Below, in pieces: positions 1 to 7,424 of a DNA stretch of 64,000 bases. This DNA is from DAOVXM01 sp963746255 (GTDB lineage Bacteria > Chloroflexota > Anaerolineae > Anaerolineales > UBA4823). A program made the translations under genes and the position numbers. Each line of letters begins with the position of its first letter. Within the stretch, counting starts at the first letter, position 1. The notes beneath the pieces were generated by a model, which ran no database searches, was not told the DNA's origin, and saw only the letters and a list, made by a program, of their open reading frames with translations. The stretch is taken from the NCBI GenBank assembly GCA_963746255.1, contig CAVVAJ010000007.1, positions 992,001 through 1,056,000 on the forward strand. The letters are read 5' to 3'.

Positions 1-1008
1 GCGTAATTCGCGGAAACGGCTTTCCCCCATAAAAGTCATTGGGCGGAGTTCTAATAATTCATCCCGCATGAGGATATGCTCTTCGCGTGCTACCGCAGAT
101 TGGTCTTCTAATTGATTGCGTAGATCCTCCATCTGCAAATCAGCTGCGGCGCGAATCTTCTCAATTTCAATTTCAATATGCTCGATATCACGCTGCTTCT
201 CTTCTTTTAGTTCATTCTCCAAATCATCGAGACGTTCTTTCACTACTTTCTGGACATTTGCTAGGTGCGGATTGCCGATGATTTCGCCTTTCTTAACAAT
301 TACTAATTTCGTATCTGGAAAATGGATCGTTGATTTAGCTATATCATTAAGCTGTTCGCTTAAATTTGCTTCCATTCTTTGACCAGCTTTTAATATAGGA
401 TCGAGCTGCTCAGCAATAGTCTCTTCGAAGTTTTTCTCTACTGCTTCAATTTGTGCTTTCAAGTCACCAAGGTCTCGATCGCGAGCGGCTTTTACTTCAG
501 CGATTCTAGCGTTGCTAAGCGTTGCTTGCTCGCGTTCGGATTCGTGAATTTGTTCTTCCAGTCGTTTTAACGCTTTCTGTCGGGCGTCCTCATCAACGTA
601 GGTGACGACGTATTGTGCAAAATATAACACTCGGTCAAGGTTTCGTCGTGAGATGTCCAGTAATAAACCAAGGTATGAAGGAATCCGGCGTGTGTACCAG
701 ACGTGAGCAACTGGTGCTGATAGTTCGATATGTCCCATACGTTCTCGACGGACAGATGAACGGGTAACTTCTACTCCGCACTTATCACATACGATACCTT
801 TATAACGAATGTTCTTGTATTTTCCACAATAACATTGCCAATCACGTGTTGGCCCAAAAATCGCTTCACAGAAAAGCCCATCCTTTTCGGGACGTAGTCG
901 GCGGTAGTTGATTGTTTCAGGTTTCAAAACTTCACCGTACGACCAACTACGGACGGTTTCTGGGGATGCCAAGCTAATGCGGAGTTTTGTTAAGCCTTTT
1001 GTTTCCAC
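1..1008 (-). CDS. rpoC: DNA-directed RNA polymerase subunit beta' (5' part, runs off the window)
   Basis: This is the N-terminal 336 residues of the largest catalytic RNA polymerase subunit; the rest lies beyond position 1. Translation starts at a GTG (1006-1008) with GGAGG eight bases upstream. The opening (residues 4-40: KGLTKLRISLASPE, then RSWSYGEVLKPETINYR) is the usual RpoC start. It is followed by the zinc-ribbon cysteines CYCGKY and CDKCGVE and by the motif RRERMGHIELSAPVAH. From about residue 130 the protein becomes strongly charged and helical (E/K/R-rich heptads, residues about 135-320). This fits the long lineage-specific insertion known between the zinc ribbon and the clamp in Chloroflexi and Thermus beta'. 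The gene is not preceded by rpoB: 430 bp of non-coding DNA and then divergent glmS lie upstream. Confidence 0.97.
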   Translation of the reverse strand, partial: METKGLTKLRISLASPETVRSWSYGEVLKPETINYRRLRPEKDGLFCEAIFGPTRDWQCYCGKYKNIRYKGIVCDKCGVEVTRSSVRRERMGHIELSAPVAHVWYTRRIPSYLGLLLDISRRNLDRVLYFAQYVVTYVDEDARQKALKRLEEQIHESEREQATLSNARIAEVKAARDRDLGDLKAQIEAVEKNFEETIAEQLDPILKAGQRMEANLSEQLNDIAKSTIHFPDTKLVIVKKGEIIGNPHLANVQKVVKERLDDLENELKEEKQRDIEHIEIEIEKIRAAADLQMEDLRNQLEDQSAVAREEHILMRDELLELRPMTFMGESRFRELR

Positions 1009-1286
1009 TCGGACGCCTCCTGATGATGCGTTACTCACCCAACTTTCATAAAGTTTTCAGACACACTGCTACAATCGACAGCGAAAATATATTCATAGGT
1101 TCGCTGTTAGAAATTAGTCCACTTATGTATGCTAAGAATTGTCTGCTGGGGATTGATTTGATACTTTTTTCTATTGGAATATATGTTATGTGTATATCGC
1201 AAATCTAAACACTCTCATTATGGGACTCATTGCACGTAAGGTCTTTGTTCTAAGAATATACACATGTTTTAGAGACAAACAAAGAC

Positions 1287-1317
1287 AAGCGCATGAGAGA
1301 ATGCCTCTCAAGCGCTT
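1287..1317 (-). promoter_or_regulatory. Stem-loop in the rpoC leader
   Basis: AAGCGC (1287-1292) pairs with GCGCTT (1312-1317), and after one A-A mismatch TGAGAG (1294-1299) pairs with CTCTCA (1305-1310) around a five-base loop. On the minus strand the stem is followed by a T-rich run (GTCTTTGTTTGTCT). It could therefore act as an attenuator or partial terminator in the roughly 340-base rpoC leader. The remaining leader, 1009-1286, shows no gene I can support. Confidence 0.45.
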
Positions 1318-1352
1318 ATCCAGCGCAATGACTGCTTATTTATATTAATGGG

Positions 1353-1382
1353 ATTATACCAAATAACGACCATTTTGGTCAA
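1353..1382 (-). promoter_or_regulatory. Promoter for rpoC
   Basis: Reading the minus strand, TTGACC (complement of 1377-1382) is followed after 18 bases by a perfect TATAAT (complement of 1353-1358). The predicted start, near 1346, leaves a leader of about 340 bases before the rpoC GTG. Function is inferred from the consensus match only. Confidence 0.65.
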
Positions 1383-1478
1383 GCTTATTTTGTGGGGTGG
1401 CCAGGAGATACTATATACTTTGTGGGGTTTGGTTATGAGAAATTTGGAGCGTGAGCTATTAATCTGACACGCTTAGAG

Positions 1479-1484
1479 TATAAT
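1479..1484 (+). promoter_or_regulatory. Probable -10 element of glmS
   Basis: A perfect TATAAT lies 59 bases upstream of the predicted ribozyme cleavage site, on the right strand for glmS. No good -35 hexamer lies 16-18 bases upstream, so the promoter may be weak or activator-dependent. Confidence 0.4.
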
Positions 1485-1542
1485 GACAAGATGATTCATG
1501 GAATCAGGAGGTGATTCGATAGAATAGAACTCTGGGAAAGCA

Positions 1543-1790
1543 AGCGCATGGCCTTGGAAATGAAGCTATTAGCAAGGTGACGAGGTTGAGGGTTCCTCCA
1601 CTATTAACGGAGGCTAACCGGTAATTCAGTTACGAGGAAAAGTTAGATCACCATAACTCTTACCGGGAAAATCGAACTATCAGCGGAAGCCCTCCGGGTG
1701 TACCACCGCCCGATCTCTTTCCCTCCAAGTAAAACTTTGATAACAAATTCACCGTGATAATGGTGCAACAAAATATCAAAGAGTGGTGAC
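1543..1790 (+). ncRNA. glmS ribozyme/riboswitch with a structured insertion
   Basis: This leader RNA matches the glmS self-cleaving ribozyme, which is activated by glucosamine-6-phosphate and lowers glmS expression. Visible landmarks, in order: the cleavage context A|GCGC (1543/1544); P1 (CCTTG with CAAGG, 1552-1577); the conserved core GACGAGG (1579-1585); P2.1 (GAGGG 1588-1592 with CCCTC 1690-1694); ATCGA (1671-1675); P3.1 (CGGG 1695-1698 with CCCG 1709-1712); P3 (TACCAC 1701-1706 with GTGGTG 1783-1788); and P4 (CTTTGATA 1735-1742 with TATCAAAG 1774-1781) enclosing the inner hairpin CACC/GGTG (1750-1765). The long-range pairs have the same topology as Bacillus glmS. Odd: about 75 bases (1595-1669) are inserted between the 5' strand of P2.1 and ATCGA, with their own CCTCC/GGAGG and CCGGTAA/TTACCGG stems. 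The core after ATCGA also deviates slightly (AGCGGA where CGGCGG is usual). Confidence 0.85.
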
Positions 1791-1863
1791 TTTATTGACC
1801 ATCGATGTCTGGTACATTCCTGAGCATAGATGGAAGAATAATGATTTGCGAGGAGGGATCCCA

Positions 1864-3705
1864 ATGTGTGGAATTGTTGGTTATATTGGTTTGCGCGATG
1901 CCACGCCTATTATATTGGAAGGTTTGAAGAGGCTTGAGTATCGCGGTTATGATTCGGCTGGTTTAGCGATTGTTGCCGATGGTCGTATAAATGTACGCCG
2001 CGACGTTGGAAAATTATCAAATCTTAGCCTATTGGTTAATGATGACCCAATCCATGGTCATATTGGCATTGGTCACACTCGTTGGGCAACACATGGCGAA
2101 CCCAGCTCAAGAAATGCTCATCCTCATCTTGGGATGACCGGTGAGGTGGTTATCGTTCACAATGGGATTGTAGAGAATTACATCGAATTACGCGATGATC
2201 TCATTGCTGAGGGGGTAGTATTCAGTTCAGAGACCGATTCTGAAGTTATAGTCCACTTGATTGAAAGAAATTTATCCACACAAGGCTCAATTGAGAGAGC
2301 GGTCCGGAGTGCATTGACTCATCTCAAAGGGGCCCATGCGATTGTAGTTATAAATGCACGTGAACCCGAAAAGATTGTCGCAGCACGGATTGGCAATGCG
2401 GGTGGAGTTGCGATCGGATTCGGTCAAGATGAAATGTTTATCGCTTCGGATATACCTGCAATACTCGAACATACCCGGCAGATCGGATTTTTAGAATCGA
2501 GACAGATAGCAGTCGTATCGAAAGAAGGCGTATATGTACAAGGTCTTGATGGGACACCAGTAGAATTGGAGGTACAGAATATTAGTTGGGACCCAATATC
2601 AGCGGAGAAAGGGGAGTATCGTCATTTCATGCAGAAAGAGATCCACGAACAGGTTCGTTCGCTTACAGAGACGATTGCTGGTAGAGTGGATTTCGAACAC
2701 AGCCAAATCAGATTGCCCGAACTGGGATTAACCCCAGATATTGCTAGGCAAATTAAGAAAATCATTATAGTCGCGTGTGGAACAGCTGGCCATGCGGGGA
2801 TGGTCGGCAAAGTCCTGATTGAAAAAATTGCTCGCGTACCGGTAGAGGTGGATATTGCATCTGAATTTCGATATCGCGATCCGATAATTGACAATAATAC
2901 AGTAGTTCTCGCAATCAGCCAATCAGGTGAGACAGCAGACACTCTGGCGGCGATGGAAGAAGCCCGTAAACGGGGTGCAAAACTGTGGTCAATTGTAAAT
3001 GTGATTGGTTCCCAGGCTATGAGAATGGCTGATGGATATATATCGATGCAAACTGGTCCAGAAATTGGTGTCGCTTCTACCAAGGCTTATACCGCACCGC
3101 TTGTCGACTTATACATGCTTGCCATCTTATTATCCGATCTCCGAGATCAATTATCTTCGGGTGATCGATTTAGGTTAGTGAATGACCTGAGGAAGTTGCC
3201 AGCTCTTGCTGGACAGTGTCTCGAGAGAGATTCAGATATCAAAGCTGTCGCTCGGAGGATGCTGAACACAGATCATTGTTTGTATCTGGGGCGCGGTATC
3301 AATATGCCCACGGCATACGAGGGGGCACTAAAGTTAAAAGAGATATCTTACATCCACGCGGAGGGTTATCCAGCAGGCGAGATGAAGCATGGGCCAATCG
3401 CCTTAATCGATCGTAAGATGCCTGTAGTGGTCATCACGCCGAAAGATCCTTGGTATGAAAAGATGTTCAGCCAGATTGAACAAGCCAAATCGCGGGGCGG
3501 GTTAGTGATTGCAGTAGCAACTGATGGGGATGAAAAAGTTAAAATGATCGCCGATCATGTAATCTGGGTGCCTGAGACACCTTGGATGCTCAGCCCGGTA
3601 ATCACGGTTATCCCACTGCAGTTATTGGCTTACCATATCGCTGCTTTACGCGGGCTCGATGTAGACCAACCGCGAAACCTTGCGAAAAGCGTTACAGTTG
3701 AGTAA
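1864..3705 (+). CDS. glmS: Glutamine--fructose-6-phosphate aminotransferase (isomerizing)
   Basis: GlmS makes glucosamine-6-phosphate from fructose-6-phosphate and glutamine, the entry step to amino-sugar and peptidoglycan synthesis. The protein is 613 residues, normal for the family. The start at 1864 gives MCGIVGYIG, so that after Met removal the catalytic Cys is N-terminal; AGGAGGG lies seven bases upstream. A more upstream in-frame start (1783) would bury this cysteine and overlap the ribozyme. The glutaminase domain covers residues 1-220 (RGYDSAG, HTRWATHGEPS, NGIVENY). Two SIS isomerase domains follow (CGTAGHAGMV, AISQSGETADT, YTAPLVDLY), and the C-terminus ends PRNLAKSVTVE as usual. 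Regulation is most likely by the ribozyme in its leader. Confidence 0.97.
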   Translation: MCGIVGYIGLRDATPIILEGLKRLEYRGYDSAGLAIVADGRINVRRDVGKLSNLSLLVNDDPIHGHIGIGHTRWATHGEPSSRNAHPHLGMTGEVVIVHNGIVENYIELRDDLIAEGVVFSSETDSEVIVHLIERNLSTQGSIERAVRSALTHLKGAHAIVVINAREPEKIVAARIGNAGGVAIGFGQDEMFIASDIPAILEHTRQIGFLESRQIAVVSKEGVYVQGLDGTPVELEVQNISWDPISAEKGEYRHFMQKEIHEQVRSLTETIAGRVDFEHSQIRLPELGLTPDIARQIKKIIIVACGTAGHAGMVGKVLIEKIARVPVEVDIASEFRYRDPIIDNNTVVLAISQSGETADTLAAMEEARKRGAKLWSIVNVIGSQAMRMADGYISMQTGPEIGVASTKAYTAPLVDLYMLAILLSDLRDQLSSGDRFRLVNDLRKLPALAGQCLERDSDIKAVARRMLNTDHCLYLGRGINMPTAYEGALKLKEISYIHAEGYPAGEMKHGPIALIDRKMPVVVITPKDPWYEKMFSQIEQAKSRGGLVIAVATDGDEKVKMIADHVIWVPETPWMLSPVITVIPLQLLAYHIAALRGLDVDQPRNLAKSVTVE

Positions 3706-3854
3706 ACGCTGAAGTGAATCAAGTCACAGGTGCATTTGGTAAAGTTTGACATTACTGAGACTATTGATAGCGCAGGTAAGCAATCCACTCACCACGATGA
3801 CGGGATATTTATTTCATGTGGGGGAGAGGATATTCGACTATGTGATTTGTAGAT

Positions 3855-4925
3855 TTAATGAGTTTGCCGACGTCGGTATGTGAATATAATGGCAACGATG
3901 CCAATTTGGATAGGTAACATGAGTGCGGCGACCCAAAAGACATTCACAACATTTATGCGGTTATCGCTGTGTGATGAAATATCTACTTCCAGATTCAAAG
4001 ATGCAACGCTCGGCTTGGTTATGCCAGCTTTCTCGTAAATGGTAGAGGGCAAAATTTTTGCTTCTCGTTCATGCCCTGCAACTACGCCGAGTGCTTGAGG
4101 GATATAACGATCTGATGCAATTATTGTTTCACCTTGACAAACCAATTGAGTAGAACCGCCACCGTCCAGCATCATGATTTTATCTGCTCCAAAACTGTTA
4201 AGAACTGCAACTGCATCGACCTGCCGGGCTGTTTTCGTATTGAAAAGAAATATATTTTGATAGCGGCCGTCATTATCTGGATCATCGAGACCGATGAATG
4301 TGCGACCAGTAAAATGTTTTCCCGCTTTGTTTGCTGTTTCAGATAAACCACCGATGACATCGGGTGCCGAGATTGAGTAAAAATTCTCTTTAGTGAGCGG
4401 TAGGATTTCGGCATGATCTGACCATATCGCTAATAAGAGCTTTTTGCCAACAAATTCCTGTTCCGCAAATCCATCGCTGATGATCTCCCCGTCCACTTTT
4501 AGTGGAAAGGGAAGTCTAGTTGGGCTCTCTTTCATAAAAAAGAACTGTCCATTTGAGACACAGAAAGCTTGGGTAAATTCCGAAGAAAGCGCATTCCAGA
4601 AATCTTCAATTGTCCAATACGCTAGGCGCGGGTCGTCCCCGCCATAAACACCGCGTCCAATCCGGGGGGTTTTTATTTCTGAATACAAGAGTTGTAGGGA
4701 AGCACCTTGTTCAAGATCGATGATTTGGACGTAGTCAGGGTTGCCCCCTTCATAATATTTTTCATAAAGGGAAATCCCGGGTGCTGAGTTGATAAGATGG
4801 AACCCTGGTGGAGGCTCAAAGGATTGGAAAGCATAGGCTGAATCCATCAAGCTAGGGTATAGACATACACTCAATATGAGGGGAAACAATAATCCTGTTC
4901 GTATGGACGAATACTTGATATTCAC
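3855..4925 (-). CDS. Exported phosphodiester glycosidase family (NAGPA/DUF2233) protein
   Basis: A 356-residue protein from a GTG start, with an N-terminal hydrophobic export signal (about residues 10-33) and a second hydrophobic segment near the C-terminus (about 327-350) ending in a basic tail. It is therefore probably held at the outer face of the membrane. The core has hallmarks of the phosphodiester glycosidase family: VSNGQFF near residue 145 and the signature MLDGGGSTQLV near residue 255. Related enzymes remove sugars linked through phosphodiesters; the substrate here is unknown. It stands alone between glmS and the rhodanese gene, with only a weak ribosome-binding site (AGG). Confidence 0.75.
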   Translation of the reverse strand: MNIKYSSIRTGLLFPLILSVCLYPSLMDSAYAFQSFEPPPGFHLINSAPGISLYEKYYEGGNPDYVQIIDLEQGASLQLLYSEIKTPRIGRGVYGGDDPRLAYWTIEDFWNALSSEFTQAFCVSNGQFFFMKESPTRLPFPLKVDGEIISDGFAEQEFVGKKLLLAIWSDHAEILPLTKENFYSISAPDVIGGLSETANKAGKHFTGRTFIGLDDPDNDGRYQNIFLFNTKTARQVDAVAVLNSFGADKIMMLDGGGSTQLVCQGETIIASDRYIPQALGVVAGHEREAKILPSTIYEKAGITKPSVASLNLEVDISSHSDNRINVVNVFWVAALMLPIQIGIVAIIFTYRRRQTH

Positions 4926-5212
4926 AAATGCCTAGTATTTGGGTTAGTTCCCATGGATCAAAGACAGATTTCTCAAAGAAGAGGCAATCACAGAAAATTT
5001 GTTCTAATTATAGCAGAACATACCTTATATGTCCACTAGATAATGAGCTCAGATTACTTACAATCTTAAATGATGTTGAAATGAAAATTCCTCACTCGAT
5101 ATTTCTTTGGGGTGAGGAACAAAGCTATGGGTCATATTCGAATTTATGAAAATTTAACAGTAATTGAAAATTTCAACGATCCAATTCAATTCAGCTGAGG
5201 AACAATTTACAC

Positions 5213-5662
5213 TCACGGGCCTTCAACCCATTCGTAACCAGCGGTCATCCACTGTTTTATACCACCCGCCATACTAGTTGAGTTCTCATACCCTGCACCC
5301 TGCAGGACATCTCTGCCAATCTGACTGCGATTTCCCGAACGGCAAACAACTACAACATCTTGATCTGTCGGGACTTCGTTAAGCCTATCCTCCAGCTGGG
5401 CGAGCGGAATTAGTGTCGCACCAGGAATATGGTACTCAACCCATTCCTCCGGCTCACGAACATCAAGAACAAATGCTCCCGAATCACGCAGGATAGCAGC
5501 TTCATCAACTGAAATTTCCTGCGGAAGTGATTGGGAAACTACCGCAGCAGTTGAGTTATCGCCCTGAAATATGTAAACAGCACCAATCGCGAGCACAATT
5601 ATTGCGGTTATCCCGACGCCAACCCACAGCTTGTTATTTCTCGAAGATTTCTTTTTTCTCAT
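5213..5662 (-). CDS. Membrane-anchored rhodanese-domain protein
   Basis: This 149-residue protein has a basic N-terminus, one membrane segment (about residues 12-33) and a single rhodanese domain outside the membrane. The active-site loop CRSGNRS begins at Cys107, and the family motifs VLDVREPEEW (66-74) and GGIKQW near the C-terminus are present. Such domains carry persulfide sulfur or act as thiol sulfurtransferases. AAGGAG precedes the ATG. It lies downstream of, and on the same strand as, the Fe-S-type regulator gene, which makes a role in sulfur or Fe-S metabolism plausible but unproven. Confidence 0.85.
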   Translation of the reverse strand: MRKKKSSRNNKLWVGVGITAIIVLAIGAVYIFQGDNSTAAVVSQSLPQEISVDEAAILRDSGAFVLDVREPEEWVEYHIPGATLIPLAQLEDRLNEVPTDQDVVVVCRSGNRSQIGRDVLQGAGYENSTSMAGGIKQWMTAGYEWVEGP

Positions 5663-5796
5663 AGCAGACGCTCCTTGGAGACAATGTATTTATCCATATT
5701 ATTGGATGCAAATATTCTCCAAAGGTGACATTTCAATAATGGCAATAAGGATAAGTTCTCTTCTACGGACAAATATTGATAAAAAATGGTGGATAT

Positions 5797-6411
5797 TTAG
5801 AAGTCCAAATTGAATACACATTGAGGTAGCCCTGAGAAATCTGGGCTGAGCTTAGCTACCTGAGAAAAGTTTGATTGAATCAATAACTCGAGAATTTGTT
5901 GATCAATCACGCATATTTCCGGATGATGATCCACAATTTGACGATAAGGACAACGTCCAAAGATGATCACTGGTGCTTGGCTGTGAGCTTCCCAGCGGGC
6001 GTTGTAGTTCATTTCATTTAACCATTGGATAGCGTAAATCAATTTACCAGGAATTGTCTTGGGAATTTGGTATTCTGTTTCGCTGCTTATTATTTCCAAC
6101 GCAATCATTCGGTAGAGAGTGGGATGTTTGTCTACTGGTTGAGTGCGTATGAATACTTCAATTATTGCATTAATGAACACATTAATATTTGACTGGACCG
6201 CATGTGCTTCGAGCTGATAGATTATGACAGGTCTGCCACGTTTGTGAGCCCGGCGGGTTCCAGCGATCTTAATTACACTCTCGGTTAGCAAGATTTGGAG
6301 ATGATGGCGGATATTTGCCTCAGTTAATCCGATAACATGACTGAGTTCGGCTGTAGTAGCAGTTTGTTTTTGCTGTAAATATTCAAGGATTTTGATCCGT
6401 GTGGATTTCAT
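5797..6411 (-). CDS. Winged-helix regulator with a C-terminal cysteine cluster (SufR-like)
   Basis: A 204-residue regulator. Residues 1-70 form an ArsR/DeoR-type winged helix (KILEYLQQKQTATTAEL, then EANIRHHLQILL). The C-terminal part carries CPYRQIVDHHPEIC, a Cys-x12-Cys spacing, with a further Cys in PQCVF close to the end. This resembles the [4Fe-4S]-sensing C-terminus of SufR-type repressors. It diverges from iscX-nuoB-nuoCD-nuoI and shares a 105-bp control region with that operon. The inference is a repressor or activator that ties Fe-S protein expression to Fe-S supply. The family assignment is moderate; the DNA-binding role is solid. Confidence 0.7.
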   Translation of the reverse strand: MKSTRIKILEYLQQKQTATTAELSHVIGLTEANIRHHLQILLTESVIKIAGTRRAHKRGRPVIIYQLEAHAVQSNINVFINAIIEVFIRTQPVDKHPTLYRMIALEIISSETEYQIPKTIPGKLIYAIQWLNEMNYNARWEAHSQAPVIIFGRCPYRQIVDHHPEICVIDQQILELLIQSNFSQVAKLSPDFSGLPQCVFNLDF

Positions 6412-6433
6412 GATGGGATTATATCAAACAGAT

Positions 6434-6497
6434 TAATAAAACAAATATATATTAATTTTATTATTTTGTTACCAGGTTTCTTTTTTACTTGTATAAT
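6434..6497 (+). promoter_or_regulatory. Shared control region with palindrome and iscX-nuo -10 element
   Basis: TAATAAAA (6434-6441) and TTTTATTA (6456-6463) form an 8-bp inverted repeat spaced by 14 bases, a good shape for a dimeric operator. A perfect TATAAT at 6492-6497 faces iscX. The likely transcription start, near 6504, leaves only about 13 bases before the iscX ATG at 6517. The regulator gene transcribed the other way probably binds here. Confidence 0.5.
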
Positions 6498-6516
6498 TTG
6501 GTTTCGAGCGATATTG

Positions 6517-6729
6517 ATGGATAAAACACTGACGTGGGAAGATTCTTACGCGATTGCTTTAACGCTTGTGCAGAGATACCCAGATAAGAATCTTGAAGAG
6601 GTCTCGCTGGGTATGGTCTACCAATGGGTAATTAGTTTACCGGGATTTGCCGATGACCCAATGCTCGCAAATGATGAGATATTGGCGGCAATATACCTAG
6701 CATGGATTGAGGAGGATTACACATCATGA
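6517..6729 (+). CDS. iscX: IscX-like Fe-S assembly protein
   Basis: This 70-residue acidic protein matches the small Fe-S assembly factor IscX: a WEDS opening, YPDKN, then VYQWVISLPGF, DDP, NDEILAAI and LAWIEE close to the end. IscX binds IscS and iron and modulates cluster assembly. The ATG at 6517 fits the family start; an upstream TTG in frame would run through the -10 element. There is no clear Shine-Dalgarno and the predicted leader is very short, so translation may be nearly leaderless. The stop overlaps the nuoB start (ATGA), implying coupling. An IscX as first gene of a complex I operon is unusual. Confidence 0.8.
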   Translation: MDKTLTWEDSYAIALTLVQRYPDKNLEEVSLGMVYQWVISLPGFADDPMLANDEILAAIYLAWIEEDYTS

Positions 6730-7406
6730 GCAATGAACTGAATTCACCTGATTATGAGATCCCACCAGAGATGGACGGGCAGGTGACGATCACTACGCTA
6801 GATAAACTGTACAACTGGAGCAGGCGGTCATCCCTGTGGCCTTTAATGTTTGGCCTAGCATGTTGTGCAATTGAGATGATCGCCACGGCAGCGAGCCGTT
6901 ATGACTTTTCTCGTTTTGGTATGGAAGTCATGCGTCCGAGCCCAAGACAAGCGGATATGATGATTGTTTCCGGTACGGTAACTAAAAAAATGATTGTGAC
7001 AATCGTCCGCCTCTACAACCAGATGCCAGAACCAAAATACGTTGTTGCGATGGGGGCTTGTGCCTCGGGAGGCGGTCCATTCAAGGAAGGATATAATGTT
7101 GTGTCTGGAGTAGATAAATTTATCCCGGTCGATGTATATATCCCAGGTTGTCCGCCAACCCCACAGGCATTGTTAAATGGCTTGATCACTTTGCAGAAAA
7201 AGATCGATAAAGAGTCAATAAAGACAGTTCGCTGGTACCAAAAGGATTCTAGTGACGAGATACCCATCCCAATCCTTGGACCTGACCTAATCGACCCCCG
7301 GGAGAGTGCAGAGATTTCGGAATATACCCAGAATAAACTGATTCAACAGAATGTTGAGATAGCAGCAGTAACAGAAGCGATTGCAGCCCAAGAAGAGACA
7401 AATTAA
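6726..7406 (+). CDS. nuoB: NADH-quinone oxidoreductase subunit B
   Basis: NuoB holds cluster N2, the last Fe-S centre before quinone in complex I. All four ligands are visible: tandem Cys46-Cys47 (LACCAIEM), Cys112 (GACASGGG) and Cys142 (PGCPPTPQALL). At 226 residues it is longer than the usual 160-200, the extra being a C-terminal tail. It sits in the membrane-facing arm of the complex. Its start overlaps the iscX stop and nuoCD follows after 18 bases. Confidence 0.96.
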   Translation: MSNELNSPDYEIPPEMDGQVTITTLDKLYNWSRRSSLWPLMFGLACCAIEMIATAASRYDFSRFGMEVMRPSPRQADMMIVSGTVTKKMIVTIVRLYNQMPEPKYVVAMGACASGGGPFKEGYNVVSGVDKFIPVDVYIPGCPPTPQALLNGLITLQKKIDKESIKTVRWYQKDSSDEIPIPILGPDLIDPRESAEISEYTQNKLIQQNVEIAAVTEAIAAQEETN

Positions 7407-7424
7407 TGGGAGTGGAGAAGTCAG

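Noticed and set aside
987..1208. Plus-strand 73-codon frame over the rpoC start
   Set aside because: It is antisense to rpoC, has no ribosome site and has no recognisable domain.
1783..1863. Upstream in-frame extension of GlmS
   Set aside because: It would lie in the 3' strand of the ribozyme and hide the catalytic N-terminal cysteine.
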